DNA of 64,000 nt, taken from positions 558,001 through 622,000 of the forward strand of contig NZ_MZGU01000004.1 of the NCBI RefSeq assembly GCF_003111605.1, written 5' to 3'. The stretch comes from Methanobrevibacter woesei (GTDB lineage: Archaea > Methanobacteriota > Methanobacteria > Methanobacteriales > Methanobacteriaceae). The notes beneath the pieces are model-generated. The model did no database searches and was not told the DNA's origin. It saw only the letters and a list, made by a program, of their open reading frames with translations. Shown here one piece after another: positions 9,353-20,541 of this stretch. The translations under genes and the position numbers were made by a program. Each line of letters begins with the position of its first letter. Position 1 is the stretch's first letter.

Positions 9353-9790
9353 CTATCCTCCTGCCATTATTATTTTTGTTCCTTCATTGGAAATTTCTTC
9401 TTTTTTAAATTCAACATCATGTTTTACTTTTTCTATAACTTCATGTAATGCATCTAAGGTTTCTTTTCTATGGTTACCTAGTACTGCAACTAAAAATAAT
9501 GAGTCTCCGGTGTAGAACTCTCCAACATGATGAACTACAGAGATTTCAAAAACACCGTATTTCATTTTGGCATTTTCAACGATTCTTTCAATATCTTTTA
9601 TTGTTTTTTCTTTGTCAGGTGTTGTTAAAATTAATTTTTTCAAGTCCATTTCATCTTCTTTTCCTCTGACAATACCTTCAAAAGTAAAGATTGCTCCTGA
9701 ATAATCAACCTTTCTGCTCTTTTTTAAATCAGCTATTAAATCAGCCATTTCTATTTTTTCTTCTTTATCTTCAATTAATTTAATGACCAT
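9353..9790 (-). CDS. moaE: Molybdopterin synthase catalytic subunit MoaE-like
   Basis: MoaE transfers sulfur to precursor Z to make the molybdopterin dithiolene. Family segments seen: GAIFTFEGIVRG (~33-44), a VVHHVGEFYTGD segment (~84), VAVLGNHRKETLDALH (His-Arg-Lys, ~101) and FKKEEISNEG near the C-terminus (Lys at the active site). Methanogens need the cofactor for formylmethanofuran dehydrogenase and formate dehydrogenase. The N-terminal ~25 residues are longer than in minimal MoaE. It lies 9 bases downstream of nadM with GTGAGATG as ribosome site. Confidence 0.8.
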   Translation of the reverse strand: MVIKLIEDKEEKIEMADLIADLKKSRKVDYSGAIFTFEGIVRGKEDEMDLKKLILTTPDKEKTIKDIERIVENAKMKYGVFEISVVHHVGEFYTGDSLFLVAVLGNHRKETLDALHEVIEKVKHDVEFKKEEISNEGTKIIMAGG

Positions 9791-9799
9791 TTTAACATC

Positions 9800-11034
<1,235 letters not shown>

Positions 11035-11275
11035 ATTATTGCCTTTTAGGATTTAATTTAATTATTTTATTTATTTTTAGTTATAAATATTTTTTTCTTT
11101 AAAAACATTGTTTTACATTCTTTTTATAGGTAAAATAAACTTTAATTAAATTATTTTCTATTAACTAATAAAATTTTATTGTAATGTAAATAATGTTTTT
11201 TTAAATTATACTAACTTATATTAAATACTTTTAATAAAATTAAATAAAATAATACTCGATGGAGGTTTTTTCTTA

Positions 11276-11944
11276 ATGGAATTTAATAAAAAGATAATTG
11301 CAGCTATTGTTATTATTGTGGTAGTTGTCATTATTGGTGGAATTTATGCTTTCACTATGTCAGATAAAGGTGAATCAACCACAACACCTTTTGATAATTC
11401 TTTTATGAGTGGTGAATTTGCAGGTAATGTTAAATTAGTAAATAATTCAACTGAATGGGCATCTGCATATGCCGATGAAGCTAATAAAATTCAATATAAC
11501 ATGTCTACTTGTAAAAATGCTTCTTATATTATAGATACTTATTTAGTTCAAGGAATGAGTGGGCCTGATGAAAGGGAATTCAATGGTCAGCAATGGGATA
11601 TTTACACTTTGACTGGAATGATGAATGCCGGTAATAACACCACTAATTCAACTAATCAAACAGTTTATATCTATATGTGTGTTGCTAATAAAGAAAATCA
11701 GGACTTTTTAACCTATGCTATATTTGAAAATAGTTCTTCTGTTGAAGTTGACGGTTCTCTTTATTGTGAAGCTTATGAAAATTATGTTGTTCCATTATTG
11801 GAAAGTTCCCAATTAAAACCTAACTCTGAAGTGCCTGAACTATATGAGCTTTTAGGTATGGATCAAGCAACATTCCAGCAATATGTTGATTTGATGGAGA
11901 GATATAAAGCTGGTGAAGTAGATATTAATGGAAATCCAATTTAG
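11276..11944 (+). CDS. Secreted or membrane-anchored protein of unknown function
   Basis: One N-terminal membrane helix (about residues 7-27) is followed by a polar, Asn/Thr-rich extracellular region with many NxS/T sequons (for example NNTTNSTNQT), which suggests N-glycosylation. No catalytic motif was recognised. Two cysteines (MSTCKNA and LYCEAY) could form a disulfide. GGAGG with 10 bases spacing precedes the ATG. The Tsr3 gene begins about 10 bases after the stop, which makes co-transcription likely. Confidence 0.65.
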   Translation: MEFNKKIIAAIVIIVVVVIIGGIYAFTMSDKGESTTTPFDNSFMSGEFAGNVKLVNNSTEWASAYADEANKIQYNMSTCKNASYIIDTYLVQGMSGPDEREFNGQQWDIYTLTGMMNAGNNTTNSTNQTVYIYMCVANKENQDFLTYAIFENSSSVEVDGSLYCEAYENYVVPLLESSQLKPNSEVPELYELLGMDQATFQQYVDLMERYKAGEVDINGNPI

Positions 11945-11955
11945 TAGGGATATTG

Positions 11956-12471
11956 ATGAGAATTACAGTTTTTCATGCAGATGAATGTGATAAAAAGAAA
12001 TGTACTGCTATTAAATTAGAAAAGATGGGTAAATGCAGACTTGTTTATAATATTAATAAAATTCCAAGTGGTGCACTGGTTTTAAATCCATATTCTGATA
12101 AGGCTGTTTCTTATGAAGACTGTAAAATGGTATCTAGGAGAGGAATTGTTGGTTTGGACTGCTCTTGGAATGAAGTTTCTAAATCAAAAAAATTCTTTTC
12201 ATTATCTAAATACCATAGATCTCTTCCTTTTTTAATAGCTACCAATCCAGTAAACTATGGAAAACCATGTATTTTATCAACTGTTGAAGCAATAGCTGCT
12301 ACTCTTTATATAACTCGTTTTAAAGATGAAGCTAAGAATCTTCTTGATGGTTTTAAATGGGGTCATACATTTTTAGAATTGAATCATGACCTTTTAGAAG
12401 CATATAGTGAAGCTGATAGTAGTAAAGAAGTGGTTGAAATTCAAAATGATTTCTTAAATTCTCATGAATAA
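11956..12471 (+). CDS. tsr3: rRNA aminocarboxypropyltransferase Tsr3 (DUF367)
   Basis: Tsr3 adds the 3-amino-3-carboxypropyl group from S-adenosylmethionine to a small-subunit rRNA pseudouridine. Characteristic segments: HADECDKKKCTAIKL at the N-terminus, VLNPYSDKAVS, GLDCSWNE, RSLPFLIATNPVNYGKP and LSTVEAIAATLYI. The 171-residue length is typical for archaea. A TTG one codon upstream is open, but the ATG at 11956 follows TAGGGATAT and is preferred. Confidence 0.9.
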   Translation: MRITVFHADECDKKKCTAIKLEKMGKCRLVYNINKIPSGALVLNPYSDKAVSYEDCKMVSRRGIVGLDCSWNEVSKSKKFFSLSKYHRSLPFLIATNPVNYGKPCILSTVEAIAATLYITRFKDEAKNLLDGFKWGHTFLELNHDLLEAYSEADSSKEVVEIQNDFLNSHE

Positions 12472-12489
12472 CCTTATTTTAACTAAAGG

Positions 12490-12497
12490 TTTAAATA
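12490..12497 (+). promoter_or_regulatory. Candidate TATA box for L40e
   Basis: TTTAAATA is preceded by a purine-rich CTAAAGG that fits a BRE. It lies about 115 bases before the L40e start, which implies a leader of about 90 nucleotides. A further AT-rich stretch (12505-12520) could serve instead. Confidence 0.4.
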
Positions 12498-12611
12498 CTA
12501 TTAAGTTTATATTTTATAATAATATTTATGAACAGTAATTTAACTGATTTTGTTTCATAATGTTTTGTTGATTATTATTGATTAATTTAGGAATATAGGG
12601 AGGAGTTACTA

Positions 12612-12758
12612 ATGGCAAGATTTGAAGAAGCTGAAAACAGAATGTTCAATGTAAAAATTTGCTTAAAATGTAATGCTCGTAACCCAGCTAGTGCAAAAAC
12701 TTGCAGAAAATGTGGTTACAAAGGTTTAAGATTCAAAGCTAAAGAACCAAGAGGATAG
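12612..12758 (+). CDS. rpl40e: 50S ribosomal protein L40e
   Basis: A short 48-residue gene beginning [12 protein letters not shown]. It has the zinc-finger pattern [19 protein letters not shown] (C-x2-C ... C-x2-C) and ends [12 protein letters not shown], which is the archaeal L40e protein. GGGAGGAG lies 8 bases before the ATG, an excellent ribosome site. It is encoded alone, followed by T-rich sequence. About 298 bases downstream (12759-13056) hold no gene that I can see. Confidence 0.95.
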   Translation: MARFEEAENRMFNVKICLKCNARNPASAKTCRKCGYKGLRFKAKEPRG

Positions 12759-13056
12759 ATTTATTCTCTTTACCTTATTTTTTTCTTTTTTTATTATAAT
12801 TAAAAACTATTTTTATGAATTTTATTTTATGTTTTAATTTTGATATTTATTTTAATTAATTTTAAGAACTTATTTTCCAATTTCTATTTCATAAAATTTT
12901 CATCTTGTTCATAGTATTTATTTATTGTAAATTAATGGAATTATCTAAAAATTTATTAAATTGATTTTTAAAATTATATTAATAATAGCATAATAATTAT
13001 TAGAATGTTTTTTATACTAATTAGTTAAAGATTATATTATATAGTTACTTTTTGGG

Positions 13057-13812
13057 ATGCTTATGAAAATTGTTGAAGAGCAAATTAGAGAAATATTAAA
13101 AACTAGAAAAATTCATTTTACTTTAATTGATCCTGATGAACAAACTCCTGAATCTGCATTAGAAATAGCTAAATTAGCTATTGAAGGTGGAACTGATGGT
13201 ATTATGATTGGAGGATCAACTGTTAATAATGAAGAAGTTGATTTAACCTGTAAAATTTTATCTGAAAATATTGATGTTCCAATTATTTTATTCCCAGGTA
13301 ATATTAATAGTGTAAGTAAGTATGCTGATGCAATATTTTTCATGACTTATGTAAATTCCACAAATCCTTATTGGATTGTTGGAGCTCAAGCATTGGCATC
13401 AATGGCAGTTAAACAGTCTGGTATTGAAGTTTTACCAATGGGATATATGGTTGTAGAACCTGGTGGAACTGTTGGTTGGGTTGGAGATGCAAAATTAGTT
13501 CCAAGAAACAAACCTAAATTAACTGCAGCTTATGCTTTATCTTCACAATATCTAGGACAAAGGTTCTTCTATATTGAAGCAGGTTCTGGTGCTGATAAGC
13601 CAATACCTCCAGAAATGATAGCTTACAGTAAAAAAGCTACTGATGATATGATTATTATTGTTGGTGGAGGAATCAGAGATGCTGAAGCAGCATACACAGC
13701 TGCAAAAGCTGGTGGAGATATCATTGTTACTGGAACTATTGTAGAAGAAACCGATGATGTTAAATCCAAAATTTTAGAAATTACTGAAGCTATTAAAAAG
13801 GCTTCACAATAG
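13057..13812 (+). CDS. Geranylgeranylglyceryl phosphate synthase
   Basis: This TIM-barrel prenyltransferase makes the first ether bond of archaeal lipids from sn-glycerol-1-phosphate and geranylgeranyl diphosphate. Motifs: HFTLIDPDEQ (~24), DGIMIGGSTVN, ILFPGNI, the long YIEAGSGADKPIP (~175) and VGGGIRDAEAA (~205, phosphate binding), with GDIIVTGT at the end. The length of 251 residues is normal. Two ATGs, at 13057 and 13063, are both possible; the first overlaps a GGGATG that could be the ribosome site for the second. The nurA gene follows 46 bases later. Confidence 0.93.
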   Translation: MLMKIVEEQIREILKTRKIHFTLIDPDEQTPESALEIAKLAIEGGTDGIMIGGSTVNNEEVDLTCKILSENIDVPIILFPGNINSVSKYADAIFFMTYVNSTNPYWIVGAQALASMAVKQSGIEVLPMGYMVVEPGGTVGWVGDAKLVPRNKPKLTAAYALSSQYLGQRFFYIEAGSGADKPIPPEMIAYSKKATDDMIIIVGGGIRDAEAAYTAAKAGGDIIVTGTIVEETDDVKSKILEITEAIKKASQ

Positions 13813-13858
13813 GTTTATCCTATTTCTTTCTCTTTTTTATTTATTTTATAGTGATTTT

Positions 13859-14917
13859 ATGTTAAAATCTTTATATGTGGAAGCTGCTCGTAAGAAAGGC
13901 TCAATAAAAGAAATTTCTCCAGATCTTAAAAGTAATGATATGATTGCTAATAGTTGGAATGAATTATCTTTTGATAGTGATGATGAGTTTTCTATTGGTG
14001 CTGGAGATGGAAGTTTCAATAAAAAGAAGTTTATGGGTTACAATTTTTATGCAGTAGCTGCTGAATCATTAATTTATGATGGTGAACTTAAAAAGATTGA
14101 AAATTATGATTTGGACTTATTGGAACATTTACAGTATACTGATGAGCTTTTAAGTTATTATATGTCTATTTTTGAGCTTAAAAATGCATTTAGAGCTGTA
14201 AATGAATTTGATGTAGATTATTATCTTGTTGATGGATCTCTTTATGGTGATTTGCAGAATCCTTATCCTAGGGGAATTGGATTATCAAAAAAAGTAAAAG
14301 AAGAAATTCTTGAAGAGAGTTTAGATGAGCTTAAAAGAAGATTAAATGAACATCAGAAGGTTATCTCCTCACAGAAACTTGTGAATCACTTTTATAAAGA
14401 GACATATGTTGGTAAAAAATATGATTATTTGATGTTTTTATGTTCTATTGAAAAATTATTGGTACTAAAAGATATTTTAAACAATTCTAAAAATATAATA
14501 GCTATTTCAAAAAACTCAGATAATAATGATATTTTTAAAAGTAGAATTCCAGACATAGCTATTTTTGATAATTACACCAAAAAAGAGGGAATTTCAAATT
14601 TAATTTATAAAGATGTATCAAAAAGTATTAAACAATCTTTTCCAGTTGAAGATGACTTTTTCAATCAACTAACTTTTACAATATTCTATTTAAGACTAGC
14701 TGATAATAAAAATGTTTTAAAAGTAGAGTTGCCCTACAAGGCATCTTTTAAGGAAGTTGTTAAGTTAGTGGGTAAGATTAAAAAATTTTCAACAGGAGGA
14801 TATCCATTTTTACTTAAAAAAACTCATAAAGATGTTGTTATTTCAAATAAAAATATGGATGAACTTTTAAAGATTATGCATATACGTGAAAAATCAGGAA
14901 GGGAAATGTTAAGATAA
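13859..14917 (+). CDS. nurA: NurA 5'-3' nuclease
   Basis: NurA degrades the 5' strand at DNA ends together with the HerA translocase. Acidic active-site motifs are seen at IGAGDGSFNKKK (~45-56), YLVDGSLYGD (~122-131) and IAIFDNY (~237). The length of 352 residues is typical. It is followed 18 bases later by herA and then by mre11 and rad50, the classical archaeal end-resection set. The start ATG follows GTGAT with a short spacing. Confidence 0.85.
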   Translation: MLKSLYVEAARKKGSIKEISPDLKSNDMIANSWNELSFDSDDEFSIGAGDGSFNKKKFMGYNFYAVAAESLIYDGELKKIENYDLDLLEHLQYTDELLSYYMSIFELKNAFRAVNEFDVDYYLVDGSLYGDLQNPYPRGIGLSKKVKEEILEESLDELKRRLNEHQKVISSQKLVNHFYKETYVGKKYDYLMFLCSIEKLLVLKDILNNSKNIIAISKNSDNNDIFKSRIPDIAIFDNYTKKEGISNLIYKDVSKSIKQSFPVEDDFFNQLTFTIFYLRLADNKNVLKVELPYKASFKEVVKLVGKIKKFSTGGYPFLLKKTHKDVVISNKNMDELLKIMHIREKSGREMLR

Positions 14918-14935
14918 TTTAAGGGTGTTTTTTTC

Positions 14936-16447
14936 ATGATTATTGGAAGATGTATGGGTGAAACTTCACTAACTGAACTTACTTTTATCTCAAATAAAAT
15001 GCCAAATGTAGGTGAATATGTTTCAATGAACTACGATGGTAAACTTATTTTAGGGATGATTGAAGACTTGGTTAGAGGTAATGTTGCCTTAAATTCAGAA
15101 ATTTATAACACAGAAGATATAGAAAGAATCGTAGAGTATGGATTGGATGAATTTTATGTTAAAGGGAAAATTAGAGTATTGGGAGATATAAACAATCATT
15201 TAAAACTTCCAAGAACTCCTGCACCCCCTGGAACTCCTATTGAGTTAGCTAGTGAAGCTATTTTAAAAAAGGTTTTCACAGTAGATAATCCTTTAAAGTT
15301 AGGTACTTTAATTAATCAGGATGATGTTGAAGTTTCTGTTAATGCAAATTCTTTTTTAAATCGTCATTTAGCTATTCTAGCAATGACTGGTGCAGGTAAA
15401 TCAAATACTGTTTGTGTTTTAATTGATGGTCTTTTAGATTATAATGTGCCAGTCTTTATTTTTGACATGCATGGAGAATATGTTAATGCTGAATTTGTAA
15501 ATGGTGAAGTTAATGTAATTAGACCTACAATTAACCCTCGCTATATGTCTTTTACTGAAATTAAAAAATTAGCTAATATTCCAAATAATGCATATAAACA
15601 GGAAAGACATTTTAGAAAGGCATTTAAAGAGGCAAATCAGGCTGTTGAAGATGGATTGGCGAATTCCAATGACTTTTTAGAGATAATTAAAAATGTTTTA
15701 GAAATTAAGTACAATGATGATGACAAGCCTGCAGATGAGAGAAATAACATATTGGCTGTTCTAAATAAGATTGAAGACCTAATTGAGAAGTACAGTAATT
15801 TATTTAATGTAAATGAAGGCAATATTTTAAGTAAAATTCAAGTTGGAAAAGCTAATGTTTTAGATTTAAGCCAAACAGATGAATATGCTGCTGAAGTGCT
15901 TGTTAGCCATATTCTAAGAAACTCTCTTCAACGTAGGAAAAATGCTTTCCATAAAAACAGTACAGCTACTTTAGATTTTCCTGTTTTCTATATTCTGGAA
16001 GAGGCACATATTTTAGCTCCTCATAAGAGAGATTCTAATTCCAAGTTCTGGATTCAAAGAGTTGCAAGAGAAGGGCGTAAGTTCGGTTTAGGTTTATGCC
16101 TTGTAAGTCAATCTCCAAAAACTGTTGACCAAGATGCTCTTTCTCAGATGAACAATATGATTATATTAAGGTTAGTAGAACCAGATGATCAAAGACATGT
16201 TCAGGCAGCTAGTGAAAGCCTTAGTTCTGATTTAGTTAAACAGTTACCTTCTTTAAATGTTGGTGAAGCTATTATTTTAGGTTTGATGACAAAAGTTCCT
16301 ACTTTAGTTAAAATTGATGAGTTTAAAGGAAGAACTCATGGTGGAGATATTGATGTAATAGCTGAACTTGCTGATTTTAGAAAAAAAGAAGAAGCAGAAC
16401 TTAAACAACAGGAAGAAGATAGTTTTAATCTAGGATATGATTATTAA
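14936..16447 (+). CDS. herA: HerA bipolar DNA translocase/helicase
   Basis: HerA forms a hexamer that pumps DNA into NurA. The N-terminal HAS barrel (~1-110) is followed by the FtsK/HerA ATPase domain: Walker A AMTGAGKSNTV (~150), HMHGEY (~172), Walker B VFYILEEAHILAPH (~348), arginine-rich VAREGRKFGLGLCLVSQSP (~375) and QMNNMIILRL. The length of 503 residues matches the family. AAGGGTG precedes the ATG. The C-terminus is a charged coil-like tail. Confidence 0.95.
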   Translation: MIIGRCMGETSLTELTFISNKMPNVGEYVSMNYDGKLILGMIEDLVRGNVALNSEIYNTEDIERIVEYGLDEFYVKGKIRVLGDINNHLKLPRTPAPPGTPIELASEAILKKVFTVDNPLKLGTLINQDDVEVSVNANSFLNRHLAILAMTGAGKSNTVCVLIDGLLDYNVPVFIFDMHGEYVNAEFVNGEVNVIRPTINPRYMSFTEIKKLANIPNNAYKQERHFRKAFKEANQAVEDGLANSNDFLEIIKNVLEIKYNDDDKPADERNNILAVLNKIEDLIEKYSNLFNVNEGNILSKIQVGKANVLDLSQTDEYAAEVLVSHILRNSLQRRKNAFHKNSTATLDFPVFYILEEAHILAPHKRDSNSKFWIQRVAREGRKFGLGLCLVSQSPKTVDQDALSQMNNMIILRLVEPDDQRHVQAASESLSSDLVKQLPSLNVGEAIILGLMTKVPTLVKIDEFKGRTHGGDIDVIAELADFRKKEEAELKQQEEDSFNLGYDY

Positions 16448-16600
16448 CTCTCTTTTTTTGCTCTTTTTTATTTTAATTTTTTAATTATTTTTTATAAAAT
16501 AAATATTTAAATAATATTTAAACTAGATTATTATATGTTTAATAATTAATTTGAGTGTTAATTGGTTATAAAAAAACAAAAATTAGAGAAAGGTAATATA

Positions 16601-17785
16601 ATGAAATTTGCACATTTATCAGACACTCATTTAGGTTATAGACAATTTGGTCTAAATGAGAGAGAAAAAGACTTTTATGAAGTGTTTGAGCTTATTATAG
16701 ATAAAATAATTGAAGAAAATGTCGATTTTGTAATTCATAGTGGAGATTTGTTTGAAACTGCTAGACCATCACCTAATGCTTTACTTACTTTTCAAAAAGG
16801 TTTGTTAAGATTAAAAGGTGCAGGAATACCTATGTTTTCAATAGCTGGAAATCATGATTCAGTTATGCGTAAAGAAGCTATTCCTCCTCAAGTTTTATTT
16901 AAAAAGTGGGGTCTTAAAGTTATTAGTCCTATAAATACTAATTATATGTTTGATGATGTTTTTATAGCTGGACTTCCTTATTATCCTAGTTCCCAAAGTA
17001 AAAACCTTAAAAATAAGCTTGCTGAGTTATCTCAAAAAGCAGCTAATCATGAAAAATCTATTTTAGTTTTACATCAAGGTATTGATAAATATTTAAGTTT
17101 TCAATATGAATTAGAGATTGGTGACATTCCAGATAACTTTGATTATTATGCTTTTGGTCATCTTCACAAGTATATTGAAGATGATTTTGGTAAAGGTAAA
17201 TTAGTTTACCCTGGATCAATTGATATTTGGAGAACTAATGAACTTCCAGATTATAAGAAAAATGGTAAAGGTTTTGTTGTTGTTGATTTAGATGGTCCAA
17301 AACCAGCTGTTAAAAGGGTTGTAGTGGAAAGTCCAAGAGCATTTATTGACAAAACTATTTCTTATGATAATCTTGAAGATGAGTTAAGAAATATTAAAAG
17401 TACTATTAATGATTTTGATAAAAAACCAATTATTAGTTTAAATATTACCAATATTGATATTGATACCACTGATGTTTATGAGATTATTAAAAAAGAACTG
17501 GGCGATTATGCACTTATGATTAGGCCTAAATTCCAATTAATTGATGAAGAAGTTGAAGAATTAATTAATAAGGATACTTCTTTAGGACCTAAAGAACTTT
17601 TAGTTGAAGGTTTAAAAGAGTTTGATGATGAGTCTATCTCAAGATTAGCTATTGATTTATATGATTCACTATCAAAAGATGACAATGAAGGCTCTGAAAA
17701 AATCATTAGCGATTATTATGACAATCATTTTGCAATAGAAGAAGAAAAAGATACTCAAACAACATTGGAAGAGGGTTCTCAATGA
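16601..17785 (+). CDS. mre11: Mre11 double-strand-break repair nuclease
   Basis: Mre11 is a Mn-dependent phosphodiesterase that nicks and resects DNA ends with Rad50. The five phosphoesterase motifs are seen near the N-terminus: HLSDTHLGY, IHSGDLFE, IAGNHDS, VLHQGID and FGHLHKY. The open frame starts at a TTG 13 codons earlier, but AAAGGTAA sits 6 bases before the ATG at 16601, and the protein then begins MKFAHLSDTH as expected. The stop overlaps the rad50 start by 4 bases (ATGA), so the two are coupled. Confidence 0.95.
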   Translation: MKFAHLSDTHLGYRQFGLNEREKDFYEVFELIIDKIIEENVDFVIHSGDLFETARPSPNALLTFQKGLLRLKGAGIPMFSIAGNHDSVMRKEAIPPQVLFKKWGLKVISPINTNYMFDDVFIAGLPYYPSSQSKNLKNKLAELSQKAANHEKSILVLHQGIDKYLSFQYELEIGDIPDNFDYYAFGHLHKYIEDDFGKGKLVYPGSIDIWRTNELPDYKKNGKGFVVVDLDGPKPAVKRVVVESPRAFIDKTISYDNLEDELRNIKSTINDFDKKPIISLNITNIDIDTTDVYEIIKKELGDYALMIRPKFQLIDEEVEELINKDTSLGPKELLVEGLKEFDDESISRLAIDLYDSLSKDDNEGSEKIISDYYDNHFAIEEEKDTQTTLEEGSQ

Positions 17786-20541
17786 TATTTACTAGATTAA
17801 GTTTAAAAAATTTCAAATCTTATGATGATGCTGAAATAAAATTTAATGAGGGTATCAGTGTTATTGTAGGTGAAAATGGTGCTGGTAAGTCCACCATTCT
17901 TGAAGCTATTAGTTTTGCTTTATTTAAACAGCACACTGCTAAAAAAATTGATGATTTAATTAGAAATGGCAGTGATGATGGTATGTATGTGGAATTGGAC
18001 TTCATTTCAAATGGAAAAGAATACAGAGTAGTTCGTGATAAGAAAGGTTCACAATTAAAATCCACTTTCCTTAAGAAAACATCCTCAAATAGTAATTTTA
18101 TACCAGTCTGTGCGGGTGATAAAGAGGTAACTAATGAAATCAGATCTGTTTTAGATATTGATTCTGATCTATTTTTGAATGCTATTTATATTAGGCAAGG
18201 TGAAATTGCTGAGCTCGTTGATAAAACAGCTGCTGAGAAAAAACAGTTAATAGGTAAATTACTGGGAATTGATTCTTTAGAAAAAGCATGGAAGAATTTA
18301 CAACCTTTTATTAGCTCTTATGAAAATAAGAAATCTGAACTTAAAGGAAGATTAGCTTCTGCTAATGAAACTTATGAAGAACGTGAGAAAAAGATTTCAT
18401 TACTTAACACTCTTAAAGAAAGAGGTTTAGAACTTGAAAAAGAAGTTGCTGAAGTAACAGAGCTAAAAGAGGAAATAGCTAATGACAAATTAAACATGGA
18501 ACGAGAAAAAGAAATCTATGATAACTTCTGTCATAATTTAGAAGTGGAACAAGAAGCATTAACTAGTTTAGAAAAGGATAAATCCATTCTCCATGATAGA
18601 TTAGATGAAATTAAAGAAGCTGAAGAGAAAATGTTAAGATTAGAGAAATTTACTAAAAAATTACCTTTATATCTTGACTTTGAAAAATCAGTTACCAGTA
18701 TTCAACAGTTAAAAGTTAAAGAGGATGAAATTAACCGTAATTTAGAGTCTATTCGGGAACAAAAAACAATTGTTGAAGCTGAACAGGAAGGTTATTCTAA
18801 TTACATGGCTTGTGAAGAGGAACTTGAAAAATTAAAAGATAGAAAATCTAAAATTGAACAAGAATTAGTTGGAATTACTCAGCTTGAAGAAAATAAAAAA
18901 GAGCTTTTAAAAGTAATTGAAGAAAATAGAAATGACATTAACAGCTTCTTTTCAACAACTAAAGATGAATTATATGATAATGGACTTTCTCAAGATATTT
19001 TAACAGATGTTGATAAATTTAGTCAACTAGAAGAAGTTACAAATAATTTTTTAGATGAAATTTCTGATAAAATTGAAAGTATCAACAAGGAAATCAATGA
19101 GAAAAAAGAGGAAAATGTTAAATTTAAAGAAGCTATGAAATCTGCTGATAAACCATTAAATGAATTAGATGAAGTAGATAATCAATGTCCTCTATGTCAG
19201 TCTGAAATTACCAGTGCAAAGAAAGTTGAGCTTAAAAAATATTATTCTGACATTATAAGTGAAAATAGAAGCTTAATTTATAATAATGATGAAAACATCC
19301 ACTTGTTGAAGAAAAATAGAGATAACTTTGCACAAAAAGAAGAAAATGTTAAAGAAATTTCTAAAAATATTATTGAATATAAACATAAATTTGCTCAACT
19401 TGAAAAAGATTTAGGTAAATTAAACAGAATTGATGAAGGACTTGAATCCAAAGATTATATTAACTCTAAGCTTGGTGAAATTATTTTAAGTATCTCTAGA
19501 GAAGAAGTAAAACATGAAGAATATCAAGCTTCTTATGAGAAATATAATAAGGCTAAAGGTGCTTTAGATGTTTTAGATAGTGAAACTGAAACTCAATACA
19601 ACCTTAATCAAGTTCAAAATGAGATTGATACTCATATTAGGAATATTGAAATAGCTATTGAACAGGATAGTCATCTTTCTAATGATATTACTACTCAAGA
19701 GCTTCAAAATCGTATTAATGATTTAAAACAAAAAGAAGAAGAATATAATCAACTTAAAGGATTTGTTAAAAATAAAAAATCTCTTGAAGGTCAGTTAACA
19801 TCCAAAAAAGAAGATATTGACTGGAAATACAATAAAATAGATAATATCAAATCCAATATTGAAAACTCTAAGTATGATAGGGAAAAATATGATAAACTTA
19901 TTTATTCCTCTGAAGTATTTGAGAAAAGATATGAAAGATTCTCTGAAGAATTAAATGGTATTAAAGGTCAATCAAAAGAAGTTATTGAACAGGTAAAATC
20001 TTTAACTACTAAAGTTCTTGAAGATAATCGTGCTAAAGAAGAATTAGATGGTGTTAATAAGTATTTAATTATTCTAAATTCAATTAGAGAATTATATGGT
20101 AAAAATGGTATCCAAAAAGATTTAAGAAACTATTCCAAACCTGTAATTCAAAAATACACTAAAGACTTCTTTAATCAATTTAACTTTAATTATTCCGATT
20201 TAATATTAGATGATAATTATGATGTTTCTGTTTTCGGTCCTGAAGGTGAAACTTCCCTTAATATGGTAAGTGGTGGTGAAAAAATAGCTATTGCCCTTGC
20301 TTTAAGATTAGGAATCACACAAGCTATGTCTAAAGGAGATCTAGAAACAATTCTCTTAGATGAGCCTACTATTTATTTAGATAGTTTCAGGAAACATGAG
20401 TTAATTAATTTATTAAAAGAAATGTCTATGTTACCTCAAATGATTATTGTAACTCATGAAACTCAATTAGAAAATGCAGCAACTAACTTGATTAAAGTTG
20501 AAAAAAATAATGGAATTTCAAAAGTTATAATTGAAAATTAG
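17782..20541 (+). CDS. rad50: Rad50 ATPase
   Basis: Rad50 bridges DNA ends and controls Mre11. The N-terminal Walker A GENGAGKST (~31-39) and the C-terminal ABC signature MVSGGEKIAIALALRLG (~830), Walker B TILLDEPTIYLD (~860) and H-loop VTHE are all intact. The centre is a long antiparallel coiled coil, and the zinc hook CPLC is near residue 470. The length of 919 residues is normal. Its last 4 bases overlap the end of the convergent TIR-like gene. Confidence 0.96.
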   Translation: MIFTRLSLKNFKSYDDAEIKFNEGISVIVGENGAGKSTILEAISFALFKQHTAKKIDDLIRNGSDDGMYVELDFISNGKEYRVVRDKKGSQLKSTFLKKTSSNSNFIPVCAGDKEVTNEIRSVLDIDSDLFLNAIYIRQGEIAELVDKTAAEKKQLIGKLLGIDSLEKAWKNLQPFISSYENKKSELKGRLASANETYEEREKKISLLNTLKERGLELEKEVAEVTELKEEIANDKLNMEREKEIYDNFCHNLEVEQEALTSLEKDKSILHDRLDEIKEAEEKMLRLEKFTKKLPLYLDFEKSVTSIQQLKVKEDEINRNLESIREQKTIVEAEQEGYSNYMACEEELEKLKDRKSKIEQELVGITQLEENKKELLKVIEENRNDINSFFSTTKDELYDNGLSQDILTDVDKFSQLEEVTNNFLDEISDKIESINKEINEKKEENVKFKEAMKSADKPLNELDEVDNQCPLCQSEITSAKKVELKKYYSDIISENRSLIYNNDENIHLLKKNRDNFAQKEENVKEISKNIIEYKHKFAQLEKDLGKLNRIDEGLESKDYINSKLGEIILSISREEVKHEEYQASYEKYNKAKGALDVLDSETETQYNLNQVQNEIDTHIRNIEIAIEQDSHLSNDITTQELQNRINDLKQKEEEYNQLKGFVKNKKSLEGQLTSKKEDIDWKYNKIDNIKSNIENSKYDREKYDKLIYSSEVFEKRYERFSEELNGIKGQSKEVIEQVKSLTTKVLEDNRAKEELDGVNKYLIILNSIRELYGKNGIQKDLRNYSKPVIQKYTKDFFNQFNFNYSDLILDDNYDVSVFGPEGETSLNMVSGGEKIAIALALRLGITQAMSKGDLETILLDEPTIYLDSFRKHELINLLKEMSMLPQMIIVTHETQLENAATNLIKVEKNNGISKVIIEN

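Noticed and set aside
12759-13056. Possible small RNA or leader between L40e and GGGP synthase
   Set aside because: About 298 bases of very AT-rich sequence with no stable GC-containing hairpin, no conserved RNA motif and no open frame that I could support.
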